Shown here piece after piece: positions 34,001-44,058 of a DNA stretch of 64,000 bases. Numbering within the stretch: position 1 is the stretch's first letter; every line of letters starts with the position of its first letter. The notes beneath the pieces were generated by a model. It had not been told where the DNA came from. It made no database searches and saw nothing but the letters and a program-made list of their open reading frames with translations. The stretch comes from Paenibacillus sp. SC116 (lineage in GTDB: Bacteria; Bacillota; Bacilli; Paenibacillales; Paenibacillaceae), in assembly GCF_024733555.1 (NCBI RefSeq), contig NZ_JANIOF010000003.1, positions 62,001-126,000 on the forward strand, in the 5' to 3' direction. The translations under genes and the position numbers were made by a program.

Positions 34001-36276
34001 AGCAGATCAAGGAGCGCTGCCTTAACGTTTACAACAATCAAGATGTTCCTTTTGATCAACTTGTACGTGAATTGCAGATAGAGCGTAATCTGGCATTTTC
34101 ACCATTGGCTCAAGTGATGTTCGCCTTCCAAAATAAACTGGAAGAAAGGTTGTCCTTAACTGACTTGCAGGTGGACAAGATTGATGTGAACACGAAGACG
34201 TCTCGGTTCGACGTGACCTTGTTTTTGACCGAGACGCAGTCAGGTGAAATAGCAGGTATTTATGAATACAACACTGACCTGTTCAAGCGTGAGACGATTG
34301 AGCGTTTACTGGAGAACTTTATTACGATTCTGAACGGAATTGTATCCGTACCTGCAAGGAAAATTGGTGAGCTCCCGCTCGTGTCTGAGCATGAAAAGAT
34401 TTGCCTGCATCAATGGAATGACACGCAGGTAGAGTTTCCACGGGAGCGGGTGCTTCAGGATTTAATTGAGGAACAAGTACAGAAAACCCCGTATCTGACA
34501 GCTGCTGTATTTCGTGATCAGGAGATCAGTTATATAGAACTTGAGAAACGATCCAATCAATTGGCGCATTATTTGATTAAAAATGGTGTAGGCCCAGACT
34601 GTGTTGTTGGCATATGCGTTCAACGTTCACTCGATCTGGTAGTCGCCCTTTATGCAGTGCTTAAGGCAGGCGGTGCATTTATGCCACTAGACCCAGAAGC
34701 ACCTATGATACGGCTTGAACAGATTATTGCAGATGCAAACGCCCCTGTCTGCCTGACCCAACAAGCACTTCGGGAACGGTTGCCGCATGAAGGAGTTACG
34801 GTCATCTCCCTTGATACGGAGTGGGATGAGATAGAGCAAGAGTCCTCGGTGAAACCGAGCGTGCAGGTAACACCAGACCATATAGTCTCTGTCTATTACA
34901 CTTCAGGTTCTACAGGCAAGCCGAAGGGCGTAGTTAATCTGCACGTAGGATGGGTTAATCGTATGTGCTGGATGCAAAATCACTTTCAACTCCAGCCAGG
35001 AGAGAGTGTCTTGCAGAAGACGACGCTGACATTTGATGATTCCGCTGTTGAATTCTTCTGGCCTTTAACAGTGGGGGGAAGAATAGCCCTGATCGAGCCG
35101 GGTGCACACTTGGATCCGCGGGCTATGATTGATGCGGCTATTCATTATGAAGCGGTTCATATCCAGTTCGTTCCAAGCATGCTCAACTTAATATTGGATG
35201 AAATCACTCAAGAAGATCGCGCCCGTCTTCATAAATTGCGCAGTACAATTTCCTCCGGGGAGGCTTTAAGTGCGACGACGGTAGAGCGATTTTTTGAAAA
35301 ATTGCCAGGCAGCTTGAATAATACATGGGGCGCAACCGAGGTATCCATCGACTCTACCATTCATGTCTGCACAGTAGAGGATACAAGAGAGGACGGGGCA
35401 GTCTGTGTCGGGAAACCGATTGATAACAATCGATGCTATGTGTTGGATACGAATTTACAGCCGGTACCGATTGGAGTCATAGGTGAGCTCTATCTCGCTG
35501 GAATTGGCTTAGCCAAAGGGTATGCGAACGATCGAGAACGCACGGTTGCTGCATTTGTGGATGACCCTTTCGAACGAGGGGAGCGCATGTACAAGACGGG
35601 TGATCTCGGATATCGCCTTCCAAATGGGTCAATTAAATTTATAGGCCGTGTGGATAATCAAGTCAAAATTAGGGGTATGCGGGTCGAGCTGGGTGAAATT
35701 GAAGCGGTACTGTTTAAACATGAGAACGTTAAGGAAGTAGTCGTTCTTGTGCAGGAAGATGTACCGGGCGTGAAGCGATTGATTGCGTACGTAGTGGCAT
35801 TAGATCTTAAACGTGAGCTGAGCAGTGAAGAACTCCGGAAATTGCTTAAAGATACCTTGCCAGATTACATGGTTCCATCATTCGTAATGATTATCGAGAC
35901 GATGCCGCTTAACGCAAATGGAAAGGTCGATCGTAAACAGCTGCCGCTGCCAGATCGTCTAGAACATTACACGGAAGTGAAGTTTTATGAGCCTGAGGGG
36001 CCGCTCGAAGAATCATTGGTTGAAATGTGGAAGGAAATTTTGAAATTAGAAAATGTGGGGGCTGGTGATAACTTCTTCGACCTAGGTGGACACTCTTTGC
36101 TCGCCTTTCAGGTTATTTCTCGCATCCGAGAACAATTTACGATTCAACTGCCTGTGCGGTCGTTATTTGAAAGACCGATCCTGCGTGATCTTGCAGCAGA
36201 AATCGAGCAGCGTGTTATGGAACTAGTGGAGAGCCTAACAGAAGAAGAGGCATACGACATGTTACTCAACAAGTAA
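31072..36276 (+). CDS. NRPS 1: A-T-C-A-T, two modules
   Basis: 1734 residues. GTG 31072 follows AAAGGA by 6 bases; an internal ATG at 31183 (MSQLIKRMMQWND) has no ribosome site. Order: A1 (about 50-540), T1 (GGDS near 602), C (HHIITDAWS near 800, with Ala for the usual Gly), A2 (about 1120-1600), T2 (GGHS near 1671), and a short acidic tail that may dock to the next protein. Pocket residues read DDVMMGTVDK for A1 and DDVQISTIDK for A2. I match neither to a known code. Both have Asp236 besides Asp235, fitting a side chain with an amino group, and both have GATE in place of GPTE in motif A5, so they are related. The A7 motif of A1 is YKTFDR instead of YKTGDL. As starter synthetase it would load X1 and X2, plausibly 2,3-diaminobutyrate made by the genes at 54372-57882. 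Confidence 0.9.
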   Translation: MPLLTFQTSKQFEFFVMLTFNSRRVIHPILGRLVTSKMSQLIKRMMQWNDTVVPFPDVCLHHLFEQQAEQHPDQVAAICSTNQLTFRELNERANQLAHYLQKFGVGPDVPVAVMLNRSVDMVVAILAILKSGGAYVPLDIDAPALRIQQILQEAQDPLCIAHAHILDRFPETEGRFVVMEEIAGELQSYPTYNLETEVAPEHMVSIYYTSGSTGRPKGVANTHRGWVNKMVSIQRIFGLQPGETILQKATLTFDDSAVELFWPLVAGGRVALIEPGLHRDPEAILDALAYYESRVLMIVPSMLNRLLDSMDDKRRSQMSKLRCTMAGGESLNGDMVKRFYERMPGRLYNTWGATEVSVDSTIYSCSEADFEEEGAVCIGKPFDNNRVYVLDEHLHPVETGVQGDLYIAGIGVSRGYINDPERTEKAFMNDPFIPGERMYKTFDRGYFREDGSIKFLGRSDLTVKVRGIRVEIGEIEARILKYEKIKEAVVLLREDVPGIKRLVAYVVVHDQKEVQKNELRTYLAAHLPLYMVPQTILFIDQMPLNQNDKVDRKALPAPDSYSRDLETDYVQPRSSMEAHLCGIFADVLGLECTGVFDDFFELGGDSITATQVMTRLRSTVDSKLALKVLFELKNVANIASYFEERGYLIKDQDIENKIIKQISRDQDLPLSYAQERLWFIQQMEVDSPAYNEPIAYRIQGNLHVEVLEKALREIVKRHESLRTYFEVVHSQPVQRVSPEVNTNLPVVDLSELPMEERETVLQMKMTEESNLPIDLNRSSLMKPLLFRLAMNEHILFVNMHHIITDAWSGVVFVEELGILYDVMLKKKENVLDVLPFQYADYAVWQREWMEQSVWAEQIPFWKQELAGELPVLQLPTDFPRQPIQTYAGDRLYFSLNAELAAKIEQVSKQNEASVYMVLLAAYNILLHRYSRQSHILVGSPIANRTMPGLERMIGFFVNTIVIRSEYFGEWSFEAYLKQIKERCLNVYNNQDVPFDQLVRELQIERNLAFSPLAQVMFAFQNKLEERLSLTDLQVDKIDVNTKTSRFDVTLFLTETQSGEIAGIYEYNTDLFKRETIERLLENFITILNGIVSVPARKIGELPLVSEHEKICLHQWNDTQVEFPRERVLQDLIEEQVQKTPYLTAAVFRDQEISYIELEKRSNQLAHYLIKNGVGPDCVVGICVQRSLDLVVALYAVLKAGGAFMPLDPEAPMIRLEQIIADANAPVCLTQQALRERLPHEGVTVISLDTEWDEIEQESSVKPSVQVTPDHIVSVYYTSGSTGKPKGVVNLHVGWVNRMCWMQNHFQLQPGESVLQKTTLTFDDSAVEFFWPLTVGGRIALIEPGAHLDPRAMIDAAIHYEAVHIQFVPSMLNLILDEITQEDRARLHKLRSTISSGEALSATTVERFFEKLPGSLNNTWGATEVSIDSTIHVCTVEDTREDGAVCVGKPIDNNRCYVLDTNLQPVPIGVIGELYLAGIGLAKGYANDRERTVAAFVDDPFERGERMYKTGDLGYRLPNGSIKFIGRVDNQVKIRGMRVELGEIEAVLFKHENVKEVVVLVQEDVPGVKRLIAYVVALDLKRELSSEELRKLLKDTLPDYMVPSFVMIIETMPLNANGKVDRKQLPLPDRLEHYTEVKFYEPEGPLEESLVEMWKEILKLENVGAGDNFFDLGGHSLLAFQVISRIREQFTIQLPVRSLFERPILRDLAAEIEQRVMELVESLTEEEAYDMLLNK

Positions 36277-36291
36277 CGGGAGGATTCCAAG

Positions 36292-39200
36292 ATGACCGTC
36301 AAACCGGAAGGATCACAGACGAAACAAGCATTGTTAGAAAAGATGCTGCGTGGTAGGAAACCTCGACAAACGATTAAGCGCCAGGAACAGCGGGATTGGG
36401 CGCCTGCTTCTTTTCAACAACAGCGGCTATGGCTTTTAGAACAGCTGTATCCTGGCAGTTCAGCTTATAACATTCCGTATATCTTTAAAATCCACGGTGA
36501 GATAGATACAGCTGTTCTTAAGCAGAGCATCGACGGAATTTACAATCGGCATGATGTACTTCGTGTGCGGTTTGAAATGCAGAATGACATCCTGTGTCAA
36601 ATCTCGACGCCCGAGCATTCTGCTCCTTTTCAGGAAATTGATCTGCAAGCTGTTCCAGAAGAAGAACGTGAAAAACGAGTTCAAGGTCTATTGATGGAAA
36701 AAGCACAGATACCGTTTCATATAGGTGAGGGTGATGCTCCACTTCTCCGCACATTTCTATTTCGGATAGATAGCGGGACGAGCATTCTCTTGATCAGTAT
36801 GCATCATATCGTGTCAGACGGATGGTCAGCTAGTGTACTGTTTCGTGAGCTAACGGCATTTATCAATGCGTTGTCACAAGGAATGGTGCCTGAACTGAAA
36901 GAGTTGCCCATTCAGTACAGCGACTACGCCATTTGGCAAAAACAACAAGTTCAAGAAGATCACCAATTTGCACAGTCTATGGAACATTGGAAAGCCCATT
37001 TGAGTGGCGAACTTCCATTTCTACAGCTGCCGACTGATCGAAAAAGGCCGCCTGTTCAAAGATTTAAAGGGCAGGAAGTGTATTTTCAACTCGATCCGAA
37101 GCTGAGCAATGAGATTATAGAGTTGTGCCGCCGGGAGAACGTATCTCTTTACATGTTCCTCCTCACCGTGTTCAATACGCTGCTATTCCGTTATTCTGCG
37201 CAAGAAGACATCCTCATCGGCTCTCCAATAGCAAATCGAAATGTAGTGGAGACAGAAGCCTTAATTGGTTTCTTTGTTAATACAATTGTGATGCGCACGG
37301 ATCTATCTGGGCAGCCCACTTTTTTGGAACTTTTACAGCGTGTGAAGCAAGTTGCCCTAGACAACTTTATGCATCAGTCTGTCCCTTTTGAAAAGTTGAT
37401 AGAGGCAATTAACCCGGAGCGAACACTCAGCCATTCACCCTTGTTTCAAGTGATGTTTACGCTCCAGAACACACCAGAGGAACAGGTTACTCTTGATGGG
37501 CTGCGGGTCGAGCAATTAGAAATTGATCTTCAATCTACGAAGTTTGATCTCATGCTTGGCATGCAGGAAGGGGCACAGGGATTGTCTGGTACCTTTACCT
37601 ACAGCTGCGATCTGTTTGATCTCACAACAATAGAACGGATGAGCGGACACTTTCAAACGCTAGTTCGGGGAATTGTTTCTAATTCCAACCAGCCACTGAC
37701 GGAAATCCCTCTGCTTACAGATGAAGAGCAACATCAACTGCTGATAGAGTGGAACCAGTCGCAGCTGGAGTATCCGAGCGAGGTATCTCTGTATCGCTTG
37801 TTTGAAGAACAGGCCTTGCGTACGCCGCATGCTACGGCCGTGGAGTTTGAAGGTTTGCTGCTCACTTACCAGCAATTGAAGGAACGGGCTAGTTATTGGA
37901 CTAACCATTTGCAGAAGCTCGGGGCTAAGTCGGGTGAAAGCGTTGGCCTGTGCATGGAACGATCATTGGATATGGTCGTTGCTTTGCTGGCCATTATGAG
38001 GACGGGAGCCGCTTATGTTCCATTGGATCCTTCCCTGCCCATCAATCGCATCCAATACATGATGGAGAATGCAGGGGTATCTTTGCTCCTGAGTACCTCT
38101 AACTTCAAGGATGACTTGGCAAATCTTTCGGCTCGTATCGTGTGTATCGATCAAGAGGTAATAATTACGGATGGTTATTCGGGTGTGGAAGCGGTAGAGA
38201 TTATACCGAGCAATCATCCATTATATGTGATTTACACTTCGGGATCGACAGGGAAGCCAAAAGGCGTCGTTGTCACCCATCAAAATGTCGTCAATCGTTT
38301 GCAGTGGATGAAAGAAGCCTACTGCGTGTCGGATAGCGATTGTGTGCTTCAAAAAGCTTCGATTGGTTTTGACGTTTCCGTTTGGGAGATTTTCTTGCCG
38401 CTGATTTCGGGAGCGAGACTAGTCCTATCACATTCTGAGAAATATCGTGATCCTGCTTATCTCATCAATGAAATTGGCCGAACTGGAGTTACGATGATTC
38501 ATTTCATTCCATCTATGCTGCGTCTTTTCTTGGATCATCCGGAGGTGCAGCAATGCAATAGTCTGCGTGTGGTCAGCACAGGGGGCGAATCTCTGCCTTA
38601 TGAGTTACAGCAGCGCTTTTTCGAGGTCTTTGATGCGGAACTGCATAACCGTTATGGTCCTACGGAGATTACGATCAATGCCACACATTGGCGGTGTGAC
38701 CCCAACTCCTCTCTTCAAATCGTTCCGATTGGCCGTCCTTTAGGAAATACAAGCCTATATGTGCTAGATGCACAGCAGCATCCGGTTCCTATCGGGGTGC
38801 CTGGTGAGCTGTATATCGGGGGTGACAGTGTTGCATTGGCCTACAAAGGGCAAGAGAAGATAACGCAGGAGAAATTTATGCTAAATCCTTACACTACTGA
38901 CGGGAGCCGAATGTACCGATCAGGGGATATGGTGCGTTGGTTGAACAACGGCAGTCTGGAGTTTCTAGGCAGGATGGATGATCAGGTTAAAATCTCTGGC
39001 TATCGTATTGAACTTGGAGAAATCAACGCATTGCTAACAGAACATCCAGATGTTCTTGAAAACTATGTGGATACATTCATCAATGTGCAAGGCACACCAC
39101 AATTGATCGTCTATGTCGTATGGCGGGAGTCTGGAGGCTCAACGTATGCTGAACTGAGACGCTATCTCGAAACAAAACTGCCGAATTATATGGTGCCTGC

Positions 39201-42200
39201 TCATTATGTGACGTTGAACTCAATCCCTGTTACTCAAAATGGAAAAGTGGATCGCATATTGCTGTCATCAATGAAACCAGATGAACCGTGCCGAGAACAA
39301 CAGGTACTTCCGCGTAACTCTCTTGAAGAAACGATATCCGTTATTTGGTGTGAACTGTTGGGTCTCCAGCAAATAGATGTATTCGATACGTTCTTTGATT
39401 TGGGAGGGCATTCTTTATTGGCGATGCAAACAATAACACGCATTCGTCAACAGTTGGACTGTCAAATTCCGCTTCGTGTTTTGTTTGAAAAGCCAACCAT
39501 TGCAGCCATTGCTGAATACATCCATGCAAATGCAATGGATCAAAGTGTGCAGATATCAGCAGAGGGAATTGGAGTAGCTGATCGAAGATCAGCATTACCT
39601 TTATCTTTTGGTCAGCAGCGGTTGTGGTTTCTCGAACAGTTAGATCCAGGAAATGCGTCATATCTTATTCCGTCATTTTATCGTCTGAACGGTCAATTGG
39701 ATATTCAGGCGTTGGAGCAAAGCATACACCATGTTGTGATGCGGCACGAAACCTTGCGAACAGTGTTTCAGGTCTTTGATGTTGAACCGGTCCAAGTCAT
39801 TTTACCGACCATCGATTGGAAACTTCCAATTGAAGTGTTAAGCGCTCGCGAAAAAGTGCCAGGAAAGGAATCGGTTCTTGAACGTATGCGTCAAGATGCC
39901 GCTCAGCCATTTGGACTAACTGAAGGTCCTTTATTCCGTGTGAAGCTCTATCGTACGGGTGAACAAGAGTATTATTTATTGCTTGTCTTGCACCATATCA
40001 TCTCAGATGGTTGGTCCCAACCGATATTGATTAAGGAGCTTTCGGCACATTACGAGTCATTGATTCGAGGCAACACAGCTGTGCTTCCACCTCTTCCGAT
40101 TCAGTATGCGGACTTTGCAGCATGGCAGCGGAATTGGCTGCAAGAAGACGTGCTGCAACAAAATATGCACTATTGGAAGCAGCAATTTACTGGAGAAGTA
40201 CCCGTCTTGCAGCTGCCAATAGACAAGCCGCGTCAAACCGTACAGCAGAATAATGGTGCTTATTATCGCTTTGAACTATCGAATCAATTGTCTCGTGCGC
40301 TGAAAGGGTTGAGTCGTGAACAGGGTGCTACCTTGTTTATGACCCTATTGGCCGCTTTTAAAACGCTCCTGCATCGTTATTCAGGTCAAGAAGACATTGT
40401 TGTGGGAACGCCTGTTGCCAATCGAAACAGTGCTGAAATAGAAGGGTTAATCGGATTTTTTGTAAATACGATAGCTTTGCGTACAGATATGTCTGGCAAC
40501 CCTAGTTTCTTGGAATTGTTGAACCGGGTCCGTAATACTTCGCTTGGCGCATTTGCTCATCAGGATCTTCCGTTTGAGCAATTGGTAAAGGAATTACAAG
40601 TAGAACGAGACATGAGCCGGACACCCATTTTCCAATCGATGTTTGTCATGCAAAATGCTGTGGAGAAACTAAAACTCTCCGGTCTGAAAATTGAAGAGCA
40701 AGATGTAGATACAGGAGAAGCTGAATTTGAACTGACATTAATCGCTGAAGAAACAGAACAAGGTCTCCTGTTTGATTTTAGTTTCGACACCGATTTGTTT
40801 GAGAAGTCTACTATTGTTCGCATGGCAGCACATTTTGAATTGCTGCTGCAAGGAATTATTGATCATCCTGCTACGAACATTGGTCAGTTGCCGTTATTGA
40901 GCGATGATGAGCGCCAAATGATCACGGTGGCTTGGAACGACACGGCCAAATCATATCCGATTCAATTTACCATTCAACAGCAATTTGAACAATTAGTGGA
41001 ACGTATACCAGACAGATTAGCACTGGAATGCAGTGATGAGCAGATGACCTATGGTGAGCTGAATCAAAAGGCGAATCAGTTAGCTCACACGCTTCGGAAC
41101 GGAGGGATACGTGCCGATTCAATCGTTGCCATTATGGCTAAGCCATCGCTTGAAATGATCATTGGGGTGCTCGCGATTCTCAAAGCAGGCGGAGCTTACT
41201 TGCCGATTGATCCGGCCACGCCGGCAGAGAGGGTCTCCGTATTGTTACGAGATAGTGGAACGAGGTGGCTCCTCACTCATCTCGATCAAATTCCTGAACT
41301 TTCATTTACAGGGAGCCTATTGAGTCTAGCCGATTCAGAACTATACGCGAGTGATCGTTCCAACTTGCCATTAATCAATGGTCCGGAACATCTCTGTGTA
41401 GTGTTGTACACCTCAGGGACGACTGGTACACCGAAAGGAGTCATGATTGAACATCGGCATGTCGTCAGTTATACAAACATGTTCATTGATCATTTCCATA
41501 TGAGTCCGATCGATCGGGTACTGCAACAGGCTAGTCTTGCCTTTGACAACTCTATTGAAGAGATCCTGATTGCTTTACTTTCAGGAGCCAGTTTATTTGT
41601 CATCAACAAATTTGAGTTTTTGGATATGCAGCATATTACGGAATGGCTTCGAAAGAAAGAAATTACGGTTATCTCTACGACCGCTTTGATGGTAAATGAA
41701 TTAAGCCAGCATTTGCGTGATCATAAGCTGCGCCTAATTATCTCAGGCGGTGACGCCTTGAAGAGCAGCTATATATCTAATTTGGCAAATGTTCAAGTCT
41801 ACAATACTTACGGTCCAACGGAGACGACGATATGTTCAACAGCTTATCTTTGTCTTGGTGTGGAAGGGGAAATGGTGCCGATTGGGACCCCGTTCAACAA
41901 TGAGCAAGTATGGGTACTGGACCGTTATAGGAATGTTGTGCCTATTGGTGTAGTAGGTGAATTATTTATTTCTGGGGCGGGGGTAACTCGTGGTTACTTG
42001 AACCGTCCAGATCTGACGGCTGAGAAGTTTGTAGAACATCCTTTTCTGCCCGATACGAAGATGTACCGTACAGGTGATCTCGTGCGCTGGTTAGCGGACG
42101 GTAACCTAGAATTTATTGGTCGTGAGGATCAACAAGTTAAACTTCGCGGCCTCCGCGTAGAGCTGGGTGAAATTGAATCAATCTTAATGATGAATGATAG

Positions 42201-42744
42201 TGTGAAGGAAGCTCTTGTTATGGTGAGAGAAGAGCAGAAGCTAGGTAAGTATCTCGTTGCTTATATGGTCTTGGAGAATGGAAATAGAGAAGAGAATGGA
42301 CTTCGTGAGTATTTAATGGAGCGTGTGCCTTCCTATATGATTCCAGCAGCTTTTGTTATTTTGGACAAAATTCCGCTCAATCAGAATGGGAAAGTAGATC
42401 GGAAGGTACTACCGATTCCTTTGCAGATTACTGAAGACAGGGAATTAATTTCACCTCGTACGGATATGGAAAAAAGGATCGCAGAGGTTTGGTCCCAAGT
42501 GCTAGGGCGTGAAGAGATAGGAATCGTGGATAACTTCTTCCAGTTAGGTGGTCATTCCCTATTACTCACACAAGTAACGCTGCGGTTACGGAGCGTTCTG
42601 CAGGTTGAAATACCAGTACGCCTACTCTTTGAAGCACCAACTATTATTGAACTTGCTAAGAGGATCGAGCTATTAACGGAGGAGAAGCCTACCGTAACTA
42701 CTCCCTTACTGAAGCGAGTGCAACGGACTAAGAAAATATTTTGA
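36292..42744 (+). CDS. NRPS 2: C-A-T-C-A-T, two modules
   Basis: 2150 residues, ATG 36292 after GGGAGG, 15 bases behind NRPS 1. Order: C (about 40-470, MHHIVSDGWS near 171), A3 (about 500-990, FDVSVWE near 692), T3 (GGHS near 1037), C (LHHIISDGWS near 1236), A4 (about 1560-2030, FDNSIEE near 1750), T4 (GGHS near 2085) and a basic tail. Pocket residues for A3 read DVWHSGRINK, a serine-type frame with Gly301, Arg322 and Asn331; Arg in the pocket suggests an acidic or phosphorylated side chain, and I cannot assign it. A4 reads DNESIGTICK, close to the bacitracin Lys code DAESIGSVCK, so a basic residue (Lys, Orn, Arg or a modified form) is likely. Both C domains look like standard LCL types. Extends the chain by X3 and X4. 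Confidence 0.9.
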   Translation: MTVKPEGSQTKQALLEKMLRGRKPRQTIKRQEQRDWAPASFQQQRLWLLEQLYPGSSAYNIPYIFKIHGEIDTAVLKQSIDGIYNRHDVLRVRFEMQNDILCQISTPEHSAPFQEIDLQAVPEEEREKRVQGLLMEKAQIPFHIGEGDAPLLRTFLFRIDSGTSILLISMHHIVSDGWSASVLFRELTAFINALSQGMVPELKELPIQYSDYAIWQKQQVQEDHQFAQSMEHWKAHLSGELPFLQLPTDRKRPPVQRFKGQEVYFQLDPKLSNEIIELCRRENVSLYMFLLTVFNTLLFRYSAQEDILIGSPIANRNVVETEALIGFFVNTIVMRTDLSGQPTFLELLQRVKQVALDNFMHQSVPFEKLIEAINPERTLSHSPLFQVMFTLQNTPEEQVTLDGLRVEQLEIDLQSTKFDLMLGMQEGAQGLSGTFTYSCDLFDLTTIERMSGHFQTLVRGIVSNSNQPLTEIPLLTDEEQHQLLIEWNQSQLEYPSEVSLYRLFEEQALRTPHATAVEFEGLLLTYQQLKERASYWTNHLQKLGAKSGESVGLCMERSLDMVVALLAIMRTGAAYVPLDPSLPINRIQYMMENAGVSLLLSTSNFKDDLANLSARIVCIDQEVIITDGYSGVEAVEIIPSNHPLYVIYTSGSTGKPKGVVVTHQNVVNRLQWMKEAYCVSDSDCVLQKASIGFDVSVWEIFLPLISGARLVLSHSEKYRDPAYLINEIGRTGVTMIHFIPSMLRLFLDHPEVQQCNSLRVVSTGGESLPYELQQRFFEVFDAELHNRYGPTEITINATHWRCDPNSSLQIVPIGRPLGNTSLYVLDAQQHPVPIGVPGELYIGGDSVALAYKGQEKITQEKFMLNPYTTDGSRMYRSGDMVRWLNNGSLEFLGRMDDQVKISGYRIELGEINALLTEHPDVLENYVDTFINVQGTPQLIVYVVWRESGGSTYAELRRYLETKLPNYMVPAHYVTLNSIPVTQNGKVDRILLSSMKPDEPCREQQVLPRNSLEETISVIWCELLGLQQIDVFDTFFDLGGHSLLAMQTITRIRQQLDCQIPLRVLFEKPTIAAIAEYIHANAMDQSVQISAEGIGVADRRSALPLSFGQQRLWFLEQLDPGNASYLIPSFYRLNGQLDIQALEQSIHHVVMRHETLRTVFQVFDVEPVQVILPTIDWKLPIEVLSAREKVPGKESVLERMRQDAAQPFGLTEGPLFRVKLYRTGEQEYYLLLVLHHIISDGWSQPILIKELSAHYESLIRGNTAVLPPLPIQYADFAAWQRNWLQEDVLQQNMHYWKQQFTGEVPVLQLPIDKPRQTVQQNNGAYYRFELSNQLSRALKGLSREQGATLFMTLLAAFKTLLHRYSGQEDIVVGTPVANRNSAEIEGLIGFFVNTIALRTDMSGNPSFLELLNRVRNTSLGAFAHQDLPFEQLVKELQVERDMSRTPIFQSMFVMQNAVEKLKLSGLKIEEQDVDTGEAEFELTLIAEETEQGLLFDFSFDTDLFEKSTIVRMAAHFELLLQGIIDHPATNIGQLPLLSDDERQMITVAWNDTAKSYPIQFTIQQQFEQLVERIPDRLALECSDEQMTYGELNQKANQLAHTLRNGGIRADSIVAIMAKPSLEMIIGVLAILKAGGAYLPIDPATPAERVSVLLRDSGTRWLLTHLDQIPELSFTGSLLSLADSELYASDRSNLPLINGPEHLCVVLYTSGTTGTPKGVMIEHRHVVSYTNMFIDHFHMSPIDRVLQQASLAFDNSIEEILIALLSGASLFVINKFEFLDMQHITEWLRKKEITVISTTALMVNELSQHLRDHKLRLIISGGDALKSSYISNLANVQVYNTYGPTETTICSTAYLCLGVEGEMVPIGTPFNNEQVWVLDRYRNVVPIGVVGELFISGAGVTRGYLNRPDLTAEKFVEHPFLPDTKMYRTGDLVRWLADGNLEFIGREDQQVKLRGLRVELGEIESILMMNDSVKEALVMVREEQKLGKYLVAYMVLENGNREENGLREYLMERVPSYMIPAAFVILDKIPLNQNGKVDRKVLPIPLQITEDRELISPRTDMEKRIAEVWSQVLGREEIGIVDNFFQLGGHSLLLTQVTLRLRSVLQVEIPVRLLFEAPTIIELAKRIELLTEEKPTVTTPLLKRVQRTKKIF

Positions 42745-42766
42745 TCACGTAAGGAGGAGTAACACT

Positions 42767-44026
42767 ATGAAACTTAAAGGCCTATGGAGGCACCCTGATT
42801 TTATGAAATTATGGGCTGGTCAAACGATCTCCATGTTTGGAGCGCAAGTGACGACATTGGCACTTCCGCTTGTCGCTGCGATCACGTTAGAGGTGTCCGC
42901 TTTTCAAATGGGGCTTCTCACTGCAATTGGCTATCTTCCCTATATTTTATTTAGCTTGTTTGTTGGAGTATGGGTAGATCAGTTTCGTCGACGCCCTATG
43001 ATGATTATCACGGATTTAATTAGGGGCTTGGCGCTTCTAGTTCTTCCTATTGCAGCTTGGCAAGGGTTTATGACCTTTGAGTTGCTTTGTGCGGTTTCGT
43101 TTATTGTGGGGACAGCATCTGTTTTTTTTGATATCGCTTATATGTCCTACCTACCTGGACTCGTCAAAACCGAGGAGTTGGTAGAAGGGAACAGCAAGCT
43201 TGAATTTAGCAATTCCGCTTCTCAAATTACAGGGCAAACGATAGGAGGCGGAATGATTCAGCTGCTCACACCACCTATTGCTCTGCTGTTAGATGGGATA
43301 AGCTTTTTTGTTTCGGCTATCACATTGGCAGTTATTAGAAAAAAGGAAAATAAACCTGAAAATCCTGAGCCGAAGCAAGATGTAGTTGGCAACATTAAAG
43401 ATGGATTAGCGTTTGTGTTTAAAAATCCAATTCTTGCTCGTATTACGATCTCTACTGGTCTGTTTAACTTGTTTGGCCTAACAATGGAATCTATTTATAT
43501 CTTACATGTGACACGCGATTTGGATTTATCTCCGCTTATGCTGGGACTCATATTTTCCATGGGTGGAGTAGGGGCGCTATTGGGAGCAGCCATTGCACAA
43601 AAGGTTGTAAAACGGATAGCACTGGGAAACACGCTCTTCTTAATGTTAACGACTGCTGGTTTATTCTACTTCCTCGTTCTTATTTCTGACCTACTTCCCT
43701 ACGCAGCTATGGTAGTTGTTCTTATGTTGGTTCAATTCGTAGATGCTGCGACGATCGTAATCTACAACATTAACCAACGTTCGCTGCGTGCAGCAATTAC
43801 TCCTGATCATATGCAGGGCAGAATGAATGCCTCTTTACGCTTTATCATTTTTGGCTCGATTCCAATCGGAGCTTTACTAGGAGGCGTAATTGGCAGTGCA
43901 TTTGGCACTAAGATTACGATTGCTTTTGGAGCAGCTGGTATGGTAATCGCAGGTTTGTTACTTCTCATATCACCGGTTGCGAAGTTAAAAGAAATACCGA
44001 AGCAAGTGGAAGAAGCGTCTGTATAG
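42767..44026 (+). CDS. MFS exporter
   Basis: 419 residues, ATG 42767 after AAGGAGG, 22 bases behind NRPS 2. Twelve membrane segments in two halves, with the MFS loop GVWVDQFRRRPMMI between segments 2 and 3 and a charged central loop (RKKENKPENPEPKQD). It is similar in shape to MefA/EntS-type exporters. Its place inside the cluster suggests that it exports the peptide and gives self-protection. Confidence 0.88.
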   Translation: MKLKGLWRHPDFMKLWAGQTISMFGAQVTTLALPLVAAITLEVSAFQMGLLTAIGYLPYILFSLFVGVWVDQFRRRPMMIITDLIRGLALLVLPIAAWQGFMTFELLCAVSFIVGTASVFFDIAYMSYLPGLVKTEELVEGNSKLEFSNSASQITGQTIGGGMIQLLTPPIALLLDGISFFVSAITLAVIRKKENKPENPEPKQDVVGNIKDGLAFVFKNPILARITISTGLFNLFGLTMESIYILHVTRDLDLSPLMLGLIFSMGGVGALLGAAIAQKVVKRIALGNTLFLMLTTAGLFYFLVLISDLLPYAAMVVVLMLVQFVDAATIVIYNINQRSLRAAITPDHMQGRMNASLRFIIFGSIPIGALLGGVIGSAFGTKITIAFGAAGMVIAGLLLLISPVAKLKEIPKQVEEASV

Positions 44027-44058
44027 CAGCATTTCAAATTTGAGGAGGAGATATTTGT

